From Prodigiosinella aquatilis (GTDB lineage Bacteria; Pseudomonadota; Gammaproteobacteria; Enterobacterales; Enterobacteriaceae), in the NCBI GenBank assembly GCA_030388725.1, contig CP128857.1, forward strand, positions 558,001 through 622,000: a stretch of DNA of 64,000 nt. The letters are read 5' to 3'. Both the position numbers and the translations under genes were made by a program. The notes below the pieces were generated by a model. The model had not been told where the DNA came from and made no database searches. It worked only from the letters and a program-made list of their open reading frames with translations. This document shows, one piece after another, positions 25,701-34,026 of this stretch. Positions within the stretch are counted from its first letter, which is position 1. Each line of letters opens with the position of its first letter.

Positions 25701-27677
25701 GTGAATCAACACCAGCGTGATCATATTGACGCGGTAGTCGAAACCATTAACGGAAACACCGTCTCAACAACCTTGCAGTGCTGCGATAGGCTCATCCGCG
25801 ATTCCTGGCTACGCTGCGTTAACGATCATGGGCTCGACCCTGGCCGCATGCAGGATGCTCGCATTCTCACCTGGCACGAATTGCGGGAACACCAGGGAAA
25901 TCTGGAAGAGTTTCGCCGTATCGCCCATCAGGGCATGGAGCGACTTTTTCAGCAGATTGCACCGGCCGGCTATGTGGTTCTGCTGAATAATGCCAAAGGT
26001 ATCACCGTTGATTATCTCGGCGACGCCAATACTGAAATCAGCCTGCGGCGCGCGGGGCTATTTCTGGGCGCTGAATGGTCAGAGGCCAGCGCCGGCACCT
26101 GTGCCGTTGGCACTGCGTTGGCCTCTGGCGAAGCGTTGACGGTGCACCAGGGCGATCACTTCGACGCTACCCACATCCCACTGACCTGTACCGCAGTGCC
26201 TCTGTTTGATCCGCAAGGGCAACTGCATGCCGTACTGGATATCTCGGCGCTTAACTCGCCGCAGCCCAAAACCAGCCAGCAGTTGGCGCTGCAAATCGCC
26301 CGCATTTACGCCGGCCAGATTGAAAACGCCTATTTTGAGCACCTGCACCGCAGCGACTGGATGCTTAAGTTCAGCGCGTCATACTCGTTGGTTAACGTCA
26401 ACCCGGACTATCTGCTCGCCTTTGACGCCAGCGGCAAAATCGTGGGGCATAACCATGACGCCTGGCGACTGTTGCAAAATGAGCTTGGTTTGCCTGTGTC
26501 GGCACAGCATGCGGCCAGCCCGCTATTGGGGTTGCACTTTGAACAGGTTTTCAACGCCAGCTTCGATAAGCTGCCGGACTATATGCATACCGAGGGCCTG
26601 CGGCAACGCACCATCAATCTGGTTAACAGTGACAACACGCTGTTTCTTACCGCCCAACCGCCGATCAACCGTCGCGGCTGGCGCGTGGCCGGCGCATCAG
26701 CCAGCTTGCCCGCGCCGTTAAGAGCCATCAGCGGCGGTGATCCGACGTTACAGTTGCAGTTACAGCGTGCGATGAAGCTGGTGGATACCCCGGTTAATCT
26801 GTTTATCCATGGCGAAACCGGCTGCGGTAAGGAGTTTTTTGCCCGGGCATTGCACCAGTCGGGCAACCGTCGCCAGCGGCCGTTTATCGCCGTCAATTGT
26901 GCGGCAATCCCTCCCACCCTGATTGAAAGCGAACTGTTCGGTGCCATGCCGGGTAGCTTTTCTGGCGCGGGTAATAAACCGCGCCGTGGGCTGATTCAGG
27001 ACGCTGATGGCGGTACTCTGTTCCTGGATGAAATTGGCGATATGCCGCTGGAAATGCAGACGCGCCTGCTGCGCGTGCTGTCCGAGCACGAAGTGCTGCC
27101 GGTGGGCGCCACTCGCCCGATACCGGTTGATATCCGGGTGATATCCGCTTCGCACCGTGCGCTGGAACGGCTGATCGCTGAAGGATCATTCCGTGAGGAT
27201 CTCTACTACCGGCTGCTCGGCGCCCGCATAATTTTGCCGCCATTGCGTGAGCGCAGCGATCTGGACTGGCTGATTGACAACATGCTGGCAGGAAAGCGTT
27301 GTGTGCTCACCGCCAAGGCCAGGGTGCATCTGCACCGCCACCGTTGGCCGGGAAACTTGCGCGAACTGCGCAATGCATTGGAATACGCCTGTGCTATCTG
27401 CGAAAACGCTTGTATCCACCCCGAAGATCTGCCCGAGGAGCTACACCTGTCCACCCGGCCGCTGCCACCTACCGAAACAGGCAAAACCGCTCTTCAGAAT
27501 AACATATCACCACCTGCCACCTGCCCCGAGGGGCTTGCGTTGATACAGCACCTGCGTGCGGCACAGTGGAACCACAGCGCGGTCGCCCGCCAGTTGGGGA
27601 TCAGCCGGATGACGCTCTACCGCCGCATGCAGCGTTTGGGTATCCGCTCCCCAAACCAAACGGACACGTACAACTGA
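25701..27677 (+). CDS. acoR: sigma-54-dependent activator of acetoin catabolism
   Basis: An enhancer-binding protein that activates sigma-54 transcription of the aco operon when acetoin is present. The 658 residues comprise an N-terminal GAF-type sensor (to about 310) and an AAA+ domain with Walker A GETGCGKE, ESELFG and Walker B GGTLFLDEIGDMP. A Fis-type HTH at the C-terminus has VARQLGISRMTLYRRMQRLG. The sigma-54-contact loop reads GSFSGA where GAFTGA is the consensus. GTG 25701 follows AGGAG by 9 bases. Composition is clearly G+C-richer than in the core genes. Confidence 0.93.
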   Translation: MNQHQRDHIDAVVETINGNTVSTTLQCCDRLIRDSWLRCVNDHGLDPGRMQDARILTWHELREHQGNLEEFRRIAHQGMERLFQQIAPAGYVVLLNNAKGITVDYLGDANTEISLRRAGLFLGAEWSEASAGTCAVGTALASGEALTVHQGDHFDATHIPLTCTAVPLFDPQGQLHAVLDISALNSPQPKTSQQLALQIARIYAGQIENAYFEHLHRSDWMLKFSASYSLVNVNPDYLLAFDASGKIVGHNHDAWRLLQNELGLPVSAQHAASPLLGLHFEQVFNASFDKLPDYMHTEGLRQRTINLVNSDNTLFLTAQPPINRRGWRVAGASASLPAPLRAISGGDPTLQLQLQRAMKLVDTPVNLFIHGETGCGKEFFARALHQSGNRRQRPFIAVNCAAIPPTLIESELFGAMPGSFSGAGNKPRRGLIQDADGGTLFLDEIGDMPLEMQTRLLRVLSEHEVLPVGATRPIPVDIRVISASHRALERLIAEGSFREDLYYRLLGARIILPPLRERSDLDWLIDNMLAGKRCVLTAKARVHLHRHRWPGNLRELRNALEYACAICENACIHPEDLPEELHLSTRPLPPTETGKTALQNNISPPATCPEGLALIQHLRAAQWNHSAVARQLGISRMTLYRRMQRLGIRSPNQTDTYN

Positions 27678-27721
27678 CCTGTATCAACTGGCCGGTGACA
27701 CCTGTATTGCTCCGGCCGGTG
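27677..27721 (+). promoter_or_regulatory. tandem direct repeats, candidate AcoR enhancer
   Basis: ACCTGTAT-N5-GGCCGGTG (27677-27697) is followed by ACCTGTAT-N6-GGCCGGTG (27700-27721). The two copies are 23-24 bases apart and 50-95 bases upstream of the -24 element, the expected place for a dimeric activator. GACACC and GGTGTC can also pair and may act as a weak acoR terminator. Confidence 0.5.
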
Positions 27722-27771
27722 TCCGTCGGGAAATAACCGCTAATACACTGATTCAAAACAATAATAAAACC

Positions 27772-27786
27772 TGGCCCGAAATTTGC
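27772..27786 (+). promoter_or_regulatory. sigma-54 promoter of aco operon
   Basis: TGGCCCGAAATTTGC has GG and GC exactly 12 bases apart, matching TGGCAC-N5-TTGC. It is 36 bases before acoX and downstream of the AcoR gene. Confidence 0.85.
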
Positions 27787-27821
27787 CATAGAGATTGCAG
27801 TTGATGACAAGAGGTTCCCCT

Positions 27822-28901
27822 ATGTCTGATCCTGTAAATGGCTCCGCCAGTACAAATTCCGTATCCACCGCTTGGGTCGGCATTATCGCCAATCCGGTTT
27901 CGGCCCGTGATATCCGCCGCGTGGTAGGCCATGCCGGCAGTCTGACGCTGGCTGAACGCGCCAACTTAATTTTCCGGCTACTGGCCGCACTGGGTGCTGT
28001 CGGCATCGGTGATGTGCGTATGATGCCGGATCGAGAAGGATTGCAGGCGATCCTCACCCGCATGTTGGCGCAGCGCCATGACATTCCTCTTCCCCAGCTA
28101 AGCTGGTTGCCGCTTGCCGTTAGCGCCACGGTCAATGATAGCCTACAGGCAGCCCGCATGATGTGCGCCGGAGGAGCCCGTGCCATCGTGGTTCTCGGTG
28201 GTGACGGTACCCATCGGGCGGTAGCGAAAGAGTGCGGCAACGTACCGATTGCCGGTATCTCGACTGGCACCAATAACGCCTGGCCGGAACTGCGCGAACC
28301 CACTATCGTCGGGCTGGCGGTGGGGCTGTATGCCAGCGGAAAAGTTCCCAATGCACAGGTGTTGCAATGGAACAAACGGCTGGATATCACCATCAATGCT
28401 GGTCGCCCCGATGCCCGCCACGATATCGCCATTGTTGACGTCGCAATTCTGGCCGAACAGTTCGTTGGCGCCCGTTCGGTGTGGCGCCCCGAACAGTTGT
28501 CACAGCTCTATCTGTGTTTTGCCGAGCCCCATACCGTGGGCCTGTCTTCCATCGGCGGCTTATTGATGCCGCTTGGCCGCCATGCATCCGGCGGGCTTAG
28601 CGTCACTTTCGGCACCGGCGCTGGAACACTGCTGGCCCCGCTGGCGCCAGGCCTGGTGCGTAACGTACCCATCGTTCACTGGCAGCGCATCGAACATGGC
28701 GTCGCAGGCACCCCGCATTTGCGACAGGGTGTCATCGCCCTGGACGGCGAACGTGAAATGATGTTCGGCCCACAGGACATTGTACAGATCACGCTGCGCG
28801 AACACGCTTTCTGCGCCCTCAACATCGAAGCCTGCCTGCATTACGCCGCAGAACACAAATTATTACGAGCCGCCGTCAGCTGTAGCGACGGCCCACTTTA
28901 A
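27822..28901 (+). CDS. acoX: AcoX, NAD kinase-like protein of acetoin operon
   Basis: A protein of the ATP-NAD kinase superfamily that accompanies acetoin dehydrogenase genes; its exact role is unsettled. The 359-residue product has VVLGGDGTHRAVAKE (about residues 122-136) and GISTGTNNAWPEL (about 145-157), the two nucleotide-binding motifs. ATG 27822 follows AGAGG by 8 bases; the longer frame from TTG 27795 would overlap the promoter spacer. First gene of acoXABC. Confidence 0.92.
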   Translation: MSDPVNGSASTNSVSTAWVGIIANPVSARDIRRVVGHAGSLTLAERANLIFRLLAALGAVGIGDVRMMPDREGLQAILTRMLAQRHDIPLPQLSWLPLAVSATVNDSLQAARMMCAGGARAIVVLGGDGTHRAVAKECGNVPIAGISTGTNNAWPELREPTIVGLAVGLYASGKVPNAQVLQWNKRLDITINAGRPDARHDIAIVDVAILAEQFVGARSVWRPEQLSQLYLCFAEPHTVGLSSIGGLLMPLGRHASGGLSVTFGTGAGTLLAPLAPGLVRNVPIVHWQRIEHGVAGTPHLRQGVIALDGEREMMFGPQDIVQITLREHAFCALNIEACLHYAAEHKLLRAAVSCSDGPL

Positions 28902-28927
28902 TCACCACTCACTGTCTGGAGATGGCT

Positions 28928-29932
28928 ATGAACAATACCGATAATAATCCACACTCTGCTTCCCTGCCGCTCACTCGCGAAGCCTTGTTGAGCGCCTATC
29001 GCCGCATGCGTACCATCCGAGATTTTGAAGAGCGGTTACACGTCGATTTTTCACGCGGCGACATTCCTGGTTTTGTCCATCTGTATGCTGGTGAAGAGGC
29101 GACGGCGGTCGGTATTTTGTCCCACCTCACCGATGGCGATCGCATCGCCAGTACCCACCGTGGTCACGGGCACTGCATTGCCAAAGGTGTCGACGTTATC
29201 GCCATGATGAAAGAAATTTACGGTAAAACTGGCGGCGCTTGCAACGGCAAGGGCGGCTCAATGCATATTGCTGACCTGAGCAAAGGCATGATGGGCGCCA
29301 ATGGCATTTTAGGGGCGGGCGCACCGCTGGTGTGCGGCGCGGCGCTGGCAGCCAAATTCCGCGGCAAGGGTGAAATCGGCATCAGCTTCGCTGGCGATGG
29401 TGCCGCCAATCAGGGGACGTTTCTCGAAAGCCTGAATCTGGCTGCGGTTTGGAACCTGCCAGTGCTGTTCGTGATCGAGAATAATGGCTATGCCGAAGCT
29501 ACATCACGCCAGTACGCCACCGCGGTAGATAGTTATGTCGATCGCGCCGCCGGGTTTGGTATCCCCGGTGTCACCGTCGATGGCACAGACTTTTTCGCCG
29601 TCTACGAAACCGCCGGTGAGTTGATCCGCCATGCGCGCGCCGGCGGCGGTCCTGCGCTGCTTGAGTGCAAAATGGTGCGCTTCTACGGTCACTTTGAAGG
29701 GGATGCGCAAACTTACCGAGCACCGGACGAACTGGAATCGATTCGCAAGCACCAGGATTGCCTGAAGCATTTTATCAACCACGTCCAACAGAGCGGGATC
29801 CTCCGCCTTGAAGAGTTCCACGCCATCGATCGTGAAGTGGCCGCGCTAATCGAACAGGCGGTACAAGAAGCCAAAGCTGCACCCGATCCCAGCGCCGACG
29901 ATTTATTAACCGACGTTTATGTCAGCTACTGA
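28928..29932 (+). CDS. acoA: acetoin dehydrogenase E1 alpha subunit
   Basis: The TPP-dependent E1 component that cleaves acetoin to acetaldehyde and hydroxyethyl-TPP. The product has 334 residues and belongs to the pyruvate-dehydrogenase E1-alpha family. The TPP motif GDGAANQGTF...ENN spans roughly residues 158-188, and the phosphorylation-loop region is HRGHGHCIAKG. GGAG at 28918-28921 is 6 bases from ATG 28928 and overlaps the earlier ATG 28922, so 28928 is chosen. It pairs with AcoB as a heterotetramer. Confidence 0.96.
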   Translation: MNNTDNNPHSASLPLTREALLSAYRRMRTIRDFEERLHVDFSRGDIPGFVHLYAGEEATAVGILSHLTDGDRIASTHRGHGHCIAKGVDVIAMMKEIYGKTGGACNGKGGSMHIADLSKGMMGANGILGAGAPLVCGAALAAKFRGKGEIGISFAGDGAANQGTFLESLNLAAVWNLPVLFVIENNGYAEATSRQYATAVDSYVDRAAGFGIPGVTVDGTDFFAVYETAGELIRHARAGGGPALLECKMVRFYGHFEGDAQTYRAPDELESIRKHQDCLKHFINHVQQSGILRLEEFHAIDREVAALIEQAVQEAKAAPDPSADDLLTDVYVSY

Positions 29933-29961
29933 CGATAATTTCACCCGAGAGGAGAATGGAC

Positions 29962-30981
29962 ATGGCTCGTAAACTTAGTATGAAGCTCGCTATCAATGAA
30001 GCGATAGACCAGGAAATGACGCGTGATCCCAGCGTGATTATGCTCGGTGAGGATATCGTCGGCGGCATGGGAACTGACGGGGAAAAAGATGCCTGGGGCG
30101 GTGTGCTCGGCGTTACCAAAGGGCTATACGCCAAGCATGGCGATCGCCTGCTGGACACCCCGCTGTCGGAATCGGCCTACGTCGGCGCGGCCATCGGTGC
30201 CGCCGCTTGCGGTATGCGCCCGATCGCCGAACTGATGTTTATTGACTTCATGGGTGTGTGTTTCGATCAAATTTTCAACCAGGCCGCCAAATTCCGCTAT
30301 ATGTTCGGCGGCAAGGCGCAAACACCGGTGGTGATCCGCGCCATGGTCGGTGCCGGATTTCGTGCCGCCGCGCAGCATTCCCAGATGCTGACGCCGCTGT
30401 TTACCCATATTCCCGGGCTGAAGGTCATCTGCCCCAGCACCCCGTATGACACCAAGGGGTTGCTGATCCAGTCCATCCGCGATAATGATCCGGTGATCTT
30501 CTGTGAACATAAAAACCTGTATGGCATGGAGGGCGACGTCCCTGAGCACCCGTATGCAATTCCATTTGGCGAAGCCAGTATCGTGCGCGACGGTAGCGAT
30601 GTTTCTATCATCACCTATGGACTGATGGTGCACCGTGCCCTCGACGCCGCCGCACAGTTGGCGAAACAGGGGGTCAGCGTCGAGATTGTCGATTTGCGCT
30701 CGCTCTCGCCACTGGATCTCGATACCGTTATCGAAACGGTAGAAAACACCGGTCGCCTGGTGGTAGTGGATGAAGCCCACCCGCGCTGTAACATTGCCAC
30801 CGACATTATCGCCCAGGTGGTGCAGCATGCGTTCGGCGCACTGAAAGCGCCGCCGCAGATGATTAGCGCCCCGCATACCCCGGTTCCTTTCTCTCCGGCG
30901 CTGGAAGACCGCTACCTGCCTGGCGTAGACAGCATTATCAGTGCTGTACAGCATACGCTTAGCCATAAGGGGGAACTTTGA
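29962..30981 (+). CDS. acoB: acetoin dehydrogenase E1 beta subunit
   Basis: The beta chain of the TPP-dependent E1, 339 residues. It has the transketolase-like pyrimidine domain with GEDIVGGMG and DTPLSESAYVGAAIG, and the C-terminal domain with VEIVDLRSLSPLD and VVVDEAHPR. GAGAGGAG at 29947-29954 is 7 bases before ATG 29962 and almost touches ATG 29956, so 29962 is chosen. The acoC gene starts 1 base after its stop. Confidence 0.96.
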   Translation: MARKLSMKLAINEAIDQEMTRDPSVIMLGEDIVGGMGTDGEKDAWGGVLGVTKGLYAKHGDRLLDTPLSESAYVGAAIGAAACGMRPIAELMFIDFMGVCFDQIFNQAAKFRYMFGGKAQTPVVIRAMVGAGFRAAAQHSQMLTPLFTHIPGLKVICPSTPYDTKGLLIQSIRDNDPVIFCEHKNLYGMEGDVPEHPYAIPFGEASIVRDGSDVSIITYGLMVHRALDAAAQLAKQGVSVEIVDLRSLSPLDLDTVIETVENTGRLVVVDEAHPRCNIATDIIAQVVQHAFGALKAPPQMISAPHTPVPFSPALEDRYLPGVDSIISAVQHTLSHKGEL

Positions 30982-30982
30982 T

Positions 30983-32104
30983 ATGAGCAATAACACCATT
31001 ATTCCCGTTGTCATGCCTAAGTGGGGGCTATCAATGCGTGAAGGCACAGTCAATGAATGGCTGGTTGACGAAGGCAGTGAGATCACTCCGGGAATGGCGA
31101 TTCTCAATGTAGAAACCGACAAAATCGCCAATGCGGTTGAAGCCACCGATGCCGGTATTCTGCGGCGCAAAGTGGCAGAACCGGGTGATATTCTGCCGGT
31201 GAAAGCTCTACTGGGTGTGCTGGCGCCATCGCAGATCGGCGAAGAGGACATCAACGCGTTTATCGCCGCCTGGGAAACTCCGCCCGACAGCGAGGAGGAG
31301 AGCGAAGACGAGCAGGCGGCCGCCGCTTTTCTCACAGTAAACGGCCTACGTATCCGTTACGCTAGCCGCGGCGCAGGCGAAGAAACCGTGCTGTTTATCC
31401 ACGGCTTCGGCGGCGATCTGGACAACTGGTTGTTCAACCTGGACGCATTGGCCGAACACTACCGGGTGATAGCGCTCGATCTGCCAGGGCACGGGCAATC
31501 AGCCACCCAATTACCGGGTCCCCAATTGAACGATCTGGCTGACTTTATCACTGCTTTTATGGATGCGCTGTCACTGCCCACCGCCCACCAGGTGGGCCAT
31601 TCGCTGGGCGGCGCTATCGCCGCCGAACTGGCGGTGCGTCATCCCGGGCGCGTGCGCTCACTGGCATTGATCGGCAGCGCCGGCTTCGGCCAGGAGATTA
31701 ATCACTGTTACACTGAAGGCTTTATCAACGCTCAGGTGCGTCGGGATCTGAAACCGGTGGTTGAACTGCTGTTTTCCGATCCCGCGCTGGTTAGCCGGCA
31801 AATGTTGGACGATCTGCTCAGGTACAAACGGCTGGACGGCGTGGGCGACGCACTCACTACCTTGCAAAACAGCCTCTTTGCCGATGGCAGGCAGAGCACG
31901 CAACCGGGCCTGAAGTTGGATGACGCTGGCATACCACTACTGTTGATTTGGGGCGCGGAAGATCAGATTATCCCTGTACAACACGCAGAACAGGCGCAGG
32001 CGTATGCCAGAGTAGAGATCCTCAGTGCTGCTGGCCATATGCCGCAGATGGAAAAGGCAGCGGAAGTTAACCAGCTACTGCTACAACATCTGGGCGCCAT
32101 TTAA
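30983..32104 (+). CDS. acoC: acetoin dehydrogenase E2 (lipoyl + alpha/beta hydrolase)
   Basis: The acetyltransferase component that passes the acetyl group to CoA through a swinging lipoyl arm. The 373 residues hold an N-terminal lipoyl domain (about 1-80) with the lipoylated Lys47 in VETDKIAN. An acidic linker (SEEESEDEQ) and an alpha/beta-hydrolase domain with HGFGGDLDNW and the nucleophile elbow GHSLGG follow. The hydrolase fold in place of the usual catalytic domain is the known AcoC architecture. ATG 30983 follows AAGGGGGAA. A dihydrolipoamide dehydrogenase (E3) gene is not in the operon. Confidence 0.95.
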   Translation: MSNNTIIPVVMPKWGLSMREGTVNEWLVDEGSEITPGMAILNVETDKIANAVEATDAGILRRKVAEPGDILPVKALLGVLAPSQIGEEDINAFIAAWETPPDSEEESEDEQAAAAFLTVNGLRIRYASRGAGEETVLFIHGFGGDLDNWLFNLDALAEHYRVIALDLPGHGQSATQLPGPQLNDLADFITAFMDALSLPTAHQVGHSLGGAIAAELAVRHPGRVRSLALIGSAGFGQEINHCYTEGFINAQVRRDLKPVVELLFSDPALVSRQMLDDLLRYKRLDGVGDALTTLQNSLFADGRQSTQPGLKLDDAGIPLLLIWGAEDQIIPVQHAEQAQAYARVEILSAAGHMPQMEKAAEVNQLLLQHLGAI

Positions 32105-32122
32105 CAACTGGATGGTGAACGA

Positions 32123-32908
32123 ATGCCGCACTCATCGGCCGCAACCGCACGCTGCGGCCTTTTTCACTGGTTGCACAACCAATTACAACACTGTGACGAT
32201 CCCACAACCGCCGAGGACGAGCTGTTTGGCTATGCGGCGGCGGGCACCGCGGTGGCTAAAATCTGGCAGGCGCCGCAGGCGCTGGTTGCACCGCGCACCT
32301 ACACCCGCTATGCGCTTTTAGAGCAGGTGCGTCAACGCTTTGCTGCACAGGGCTGCCCCGTTTTCCTGCGCAAATCCGGCGGTGGCTTGGTGCCTCAGGG
32401 GCCGGGCATTATCAACCTCAGCCTGGCTTACCCGATACAGCAAAGTCTGGGAGAAGCGGCAACGCCGGTTTATCTTCACTTATGTGAAATATTGCGTGAT
32501 ACGCTGCAAACCTTTGGCATTGCCAGCCACTTTCAGGCAGTGAGTGGCTCCTTTTGCGACGGCCGCTTTAACCTGGCCTGTGGCACCGAAGCTACGGCGC
32601 GCAAAATTTCCGGTACTGCACAATACTGGCAGTCGTTGCCCGGACAGGAGCCTGGCGAACCACGGCGGCACATCGTGCTGGCACACGCGGTGTTGTTGGT
32701 AGCGGTGGATTTGCCCAAGGTACACCAGTGGGCTAATGATTTTGAACAGCAGATTGGCAGCGGTCATCATTATGATGCCGCAAAAACTGTTGATATGGCG
32801 GCGCTGATGAATGCCAACCTAGAACGACAGCAGGCTTTATGCCAGCAGGTCAGTGTGGCGCTGGGGGAGATAGTACGCCAGCGGGCAGCACCTTTTACTA
32901 CCCGTTAG
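32123..32908 (+). CDS. lipoate-protein ligase A homologue
   Basis: A member of the biotin/lipoate ligase fold (LplA/LipL type), 261 residues, cytoplasmic. Visible motifs are RKSGGGLVPQGPGIINLS (about residues 85-102), the counterpart of RRxGGG in LplA, and the catalytic-type lysine in ARKISGTAQY (about 156-165). It starts 18 bases after acoC and has the same base composition. It is therefore probably co-transcribed and may charge Lys47 of AcoC. The ribosome site before ATG 32123 is weak. The specific reaction (ligase or transferase) is inferred. Confidence 0.8.
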   Translation: MPHSSAATARCGLFHWLHNQLQHCDDPTTAEDELFGYAAAGTAVAKIWQAPQALVAPRTYTRYALLEQVRQRFAAQGCPVFLRKSGGGLVPQGPGIINLSLAYPIQQSLGEAATPVYLHLCEILRDTLQTFGIASHFQAVSGSFCDGRFNLACGTEATARKISGTAQYWQSLPGQEPGEPRRHIVLAHAVLLVAVDLPKVHQWANDFEQQIGSGHHYDAAKTVDMAALMNANLERQQALCQQVSVALGEIVRQRAAPFTTR

Positions 32909-32919
32909 CCCTTTGTTAC

Positions 32920-33259
32920 TTAGTGGTAAATCAGGCCGCTGTTGTTCAGGATAAATTGGCCGGTAATCTAATCCACATTGTTGTTGGCGAGGAACGCCAC
33001 CAGCACGGCCATATCCTCTGGCGGTTACGCGTGACCGAGCGCAACGCCGTCGACGAATTTTTGTAGGTTTCGCTAACCGGCGTACCGTTAACCTCCGCAA
33101 ACCGCCGGTCGATCTCGACCCCTATATTGGTATCGACAACGCCTGGGAAGCAGGCATTCATCATAATGCCTGCACGGGCATATCCTTTGGCGGCGGCCTG
33201 CGTTAATACGTGTATGGCAAACCTGGTGGCGGATACTCCCCCAGCATGGGGTAAACATG
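32920..33259 (-). pseudogene. remnant of acetoin reductase/butanediol dehydrogenase (SDR, BudC-like)
   Basis: The C-terminal half of a BudC-like SDR can be read in pieces. HVYPMLGEY is followed by a shift to SATRFAIHVLTQAAAKG, then AGIMMNACFPGVVDTNIG and EIDRRFAEVNGTPVSETYK. After another shift come FVDGVALGHA, a stop, MAVLVAFLANNNVD, a stop and ITGQFILNNSGLIYH. The Rossmann N-terminal half is missing. It is non-functional. Its substrate relation to the adjacent aco operon shows it was once part of the acetoin/butanediol gene set. Confidence 0.75.
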
Positions 33260-33261
33260 CG

Positions 33262-33358
33262 CTATATCAGCAACTGCACTAGAATTTTCACCTGCTGTTT
33301 TTCACGCACCAGAGTTTCAAGCCCTTGTTCGACAATATCGTCCAATGAGATCTTTTTG
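33262..33358 (-). pseudogene. C-terminal remnant of zinc-type 2,3-butanediol dehydrogenase
   Basis: A minus-strand frame reads AVSKKISLDDIVEQGLETL and then VREKQQVKILVQLLI before a stop. This resembles the C-terminus of (R,R)-butanediol dehydrogenases (KI-LDDIV-GFE-L ... VKILV). It is joined directly to the integrase N-terminus at about 33358, so most of the gene was deleted. The assignment rests on about 33 residues. Confidence 0.55.
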
Positions 33359-33499
33359 CTCACCGCCAAAGCTGTACTTGAGGTGCCACCGTTTTGAACC
33401 GTTGGGTTTAACCAACAGGTACAGACCCTGTACGCCGCTGAGTTTGTAAGGTTTATCGAGCGGCTTGGTGTTGCGGATGGTGGTATCAGTCAGAGGCAT
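33359..33499 (-). pseudogene. truncated P4-type tyrosine integrase, N-terminus
   Basis: ATG 33499 starts MPLTDTTIRNTKPLDKPYKL, then GLYLLVKPNGSKRWHLKYSFGG, the typical N-terminal arm-binding domain of P4-like integrases. The homology stops at about 33358, where butanediol dehydrogenase sequence begins. The catalytic domain is absent. Confidence 0.85.
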
Positions 33500-33667
33500 G
33501 GCTGGGGTTCCGTAGTTTATCGAACCGACAGGCCCTTCAATTAAGCCCCCTAAAAAACTAAGGATGTAAAAAATCGGGTAGTACCTCGGGGGGGGACTCT
33601 AGATTTTTATCAACTTACTGATTTTTCTATGTTCCCGGACGGATAGGAACGCCCCAAAACAAAAATA

Positions 33668-33684
33668 TGGTCGGACTCGGGATC
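33668..33684. other. att-like partial copy of tRNA-Phe 3' end
   Basis: TGGTCGGACTCGGGATC resembles the minus-strand 3' end of the nearby tRNA-Phe (TGGTGCCCGGACTCGGAATC) with a 3-base deletion and one change. It lies 169 bases upstream of the truncated integrase. The intact tRNA end lies 179 bases upstream of the second integrase. The rest of 33500-34026 is A+T-rich with no gene seen. Confidence 0.5.
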
Positions 33685-34026
33685 ATACTCACGATTAACT
33701 TGCTGTTAATTATCTATTTTGTTGATATTTATCGTAAGCAGCGCCCCCACGAAAGCCCCCATAAAAAATCGCTTTGTTTTTGTGATGGTTATCACGATGA
33801 ATGGGCGTTTTGCGGTTAACGGCGCTAAAACCGTGGTTTCATCTCCTATGCAGGCAATGGCTTGTTCCTCTCTGCATTGAAGATCTTTTAAACGTAGGTT
33901 TGATATGTTGGATTTGTTATTTTTGAGATAATAAAAAATGGGGTTACCTATAATCTATTGATTATATTGGTATTTTTTCTATCATTTTGAGATGTCGTCA
34001 TGCTCGGTTTGAGATAACTACATATC

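Noticed and set aside
30124..31335. 403-codon minus-strand frame across acoB/acoC
   Set aside because: A long antisense frame produced by G+C-rich codon bias of acoB and acoC; the forward frames are clear acetoin dehydrogenase genes.
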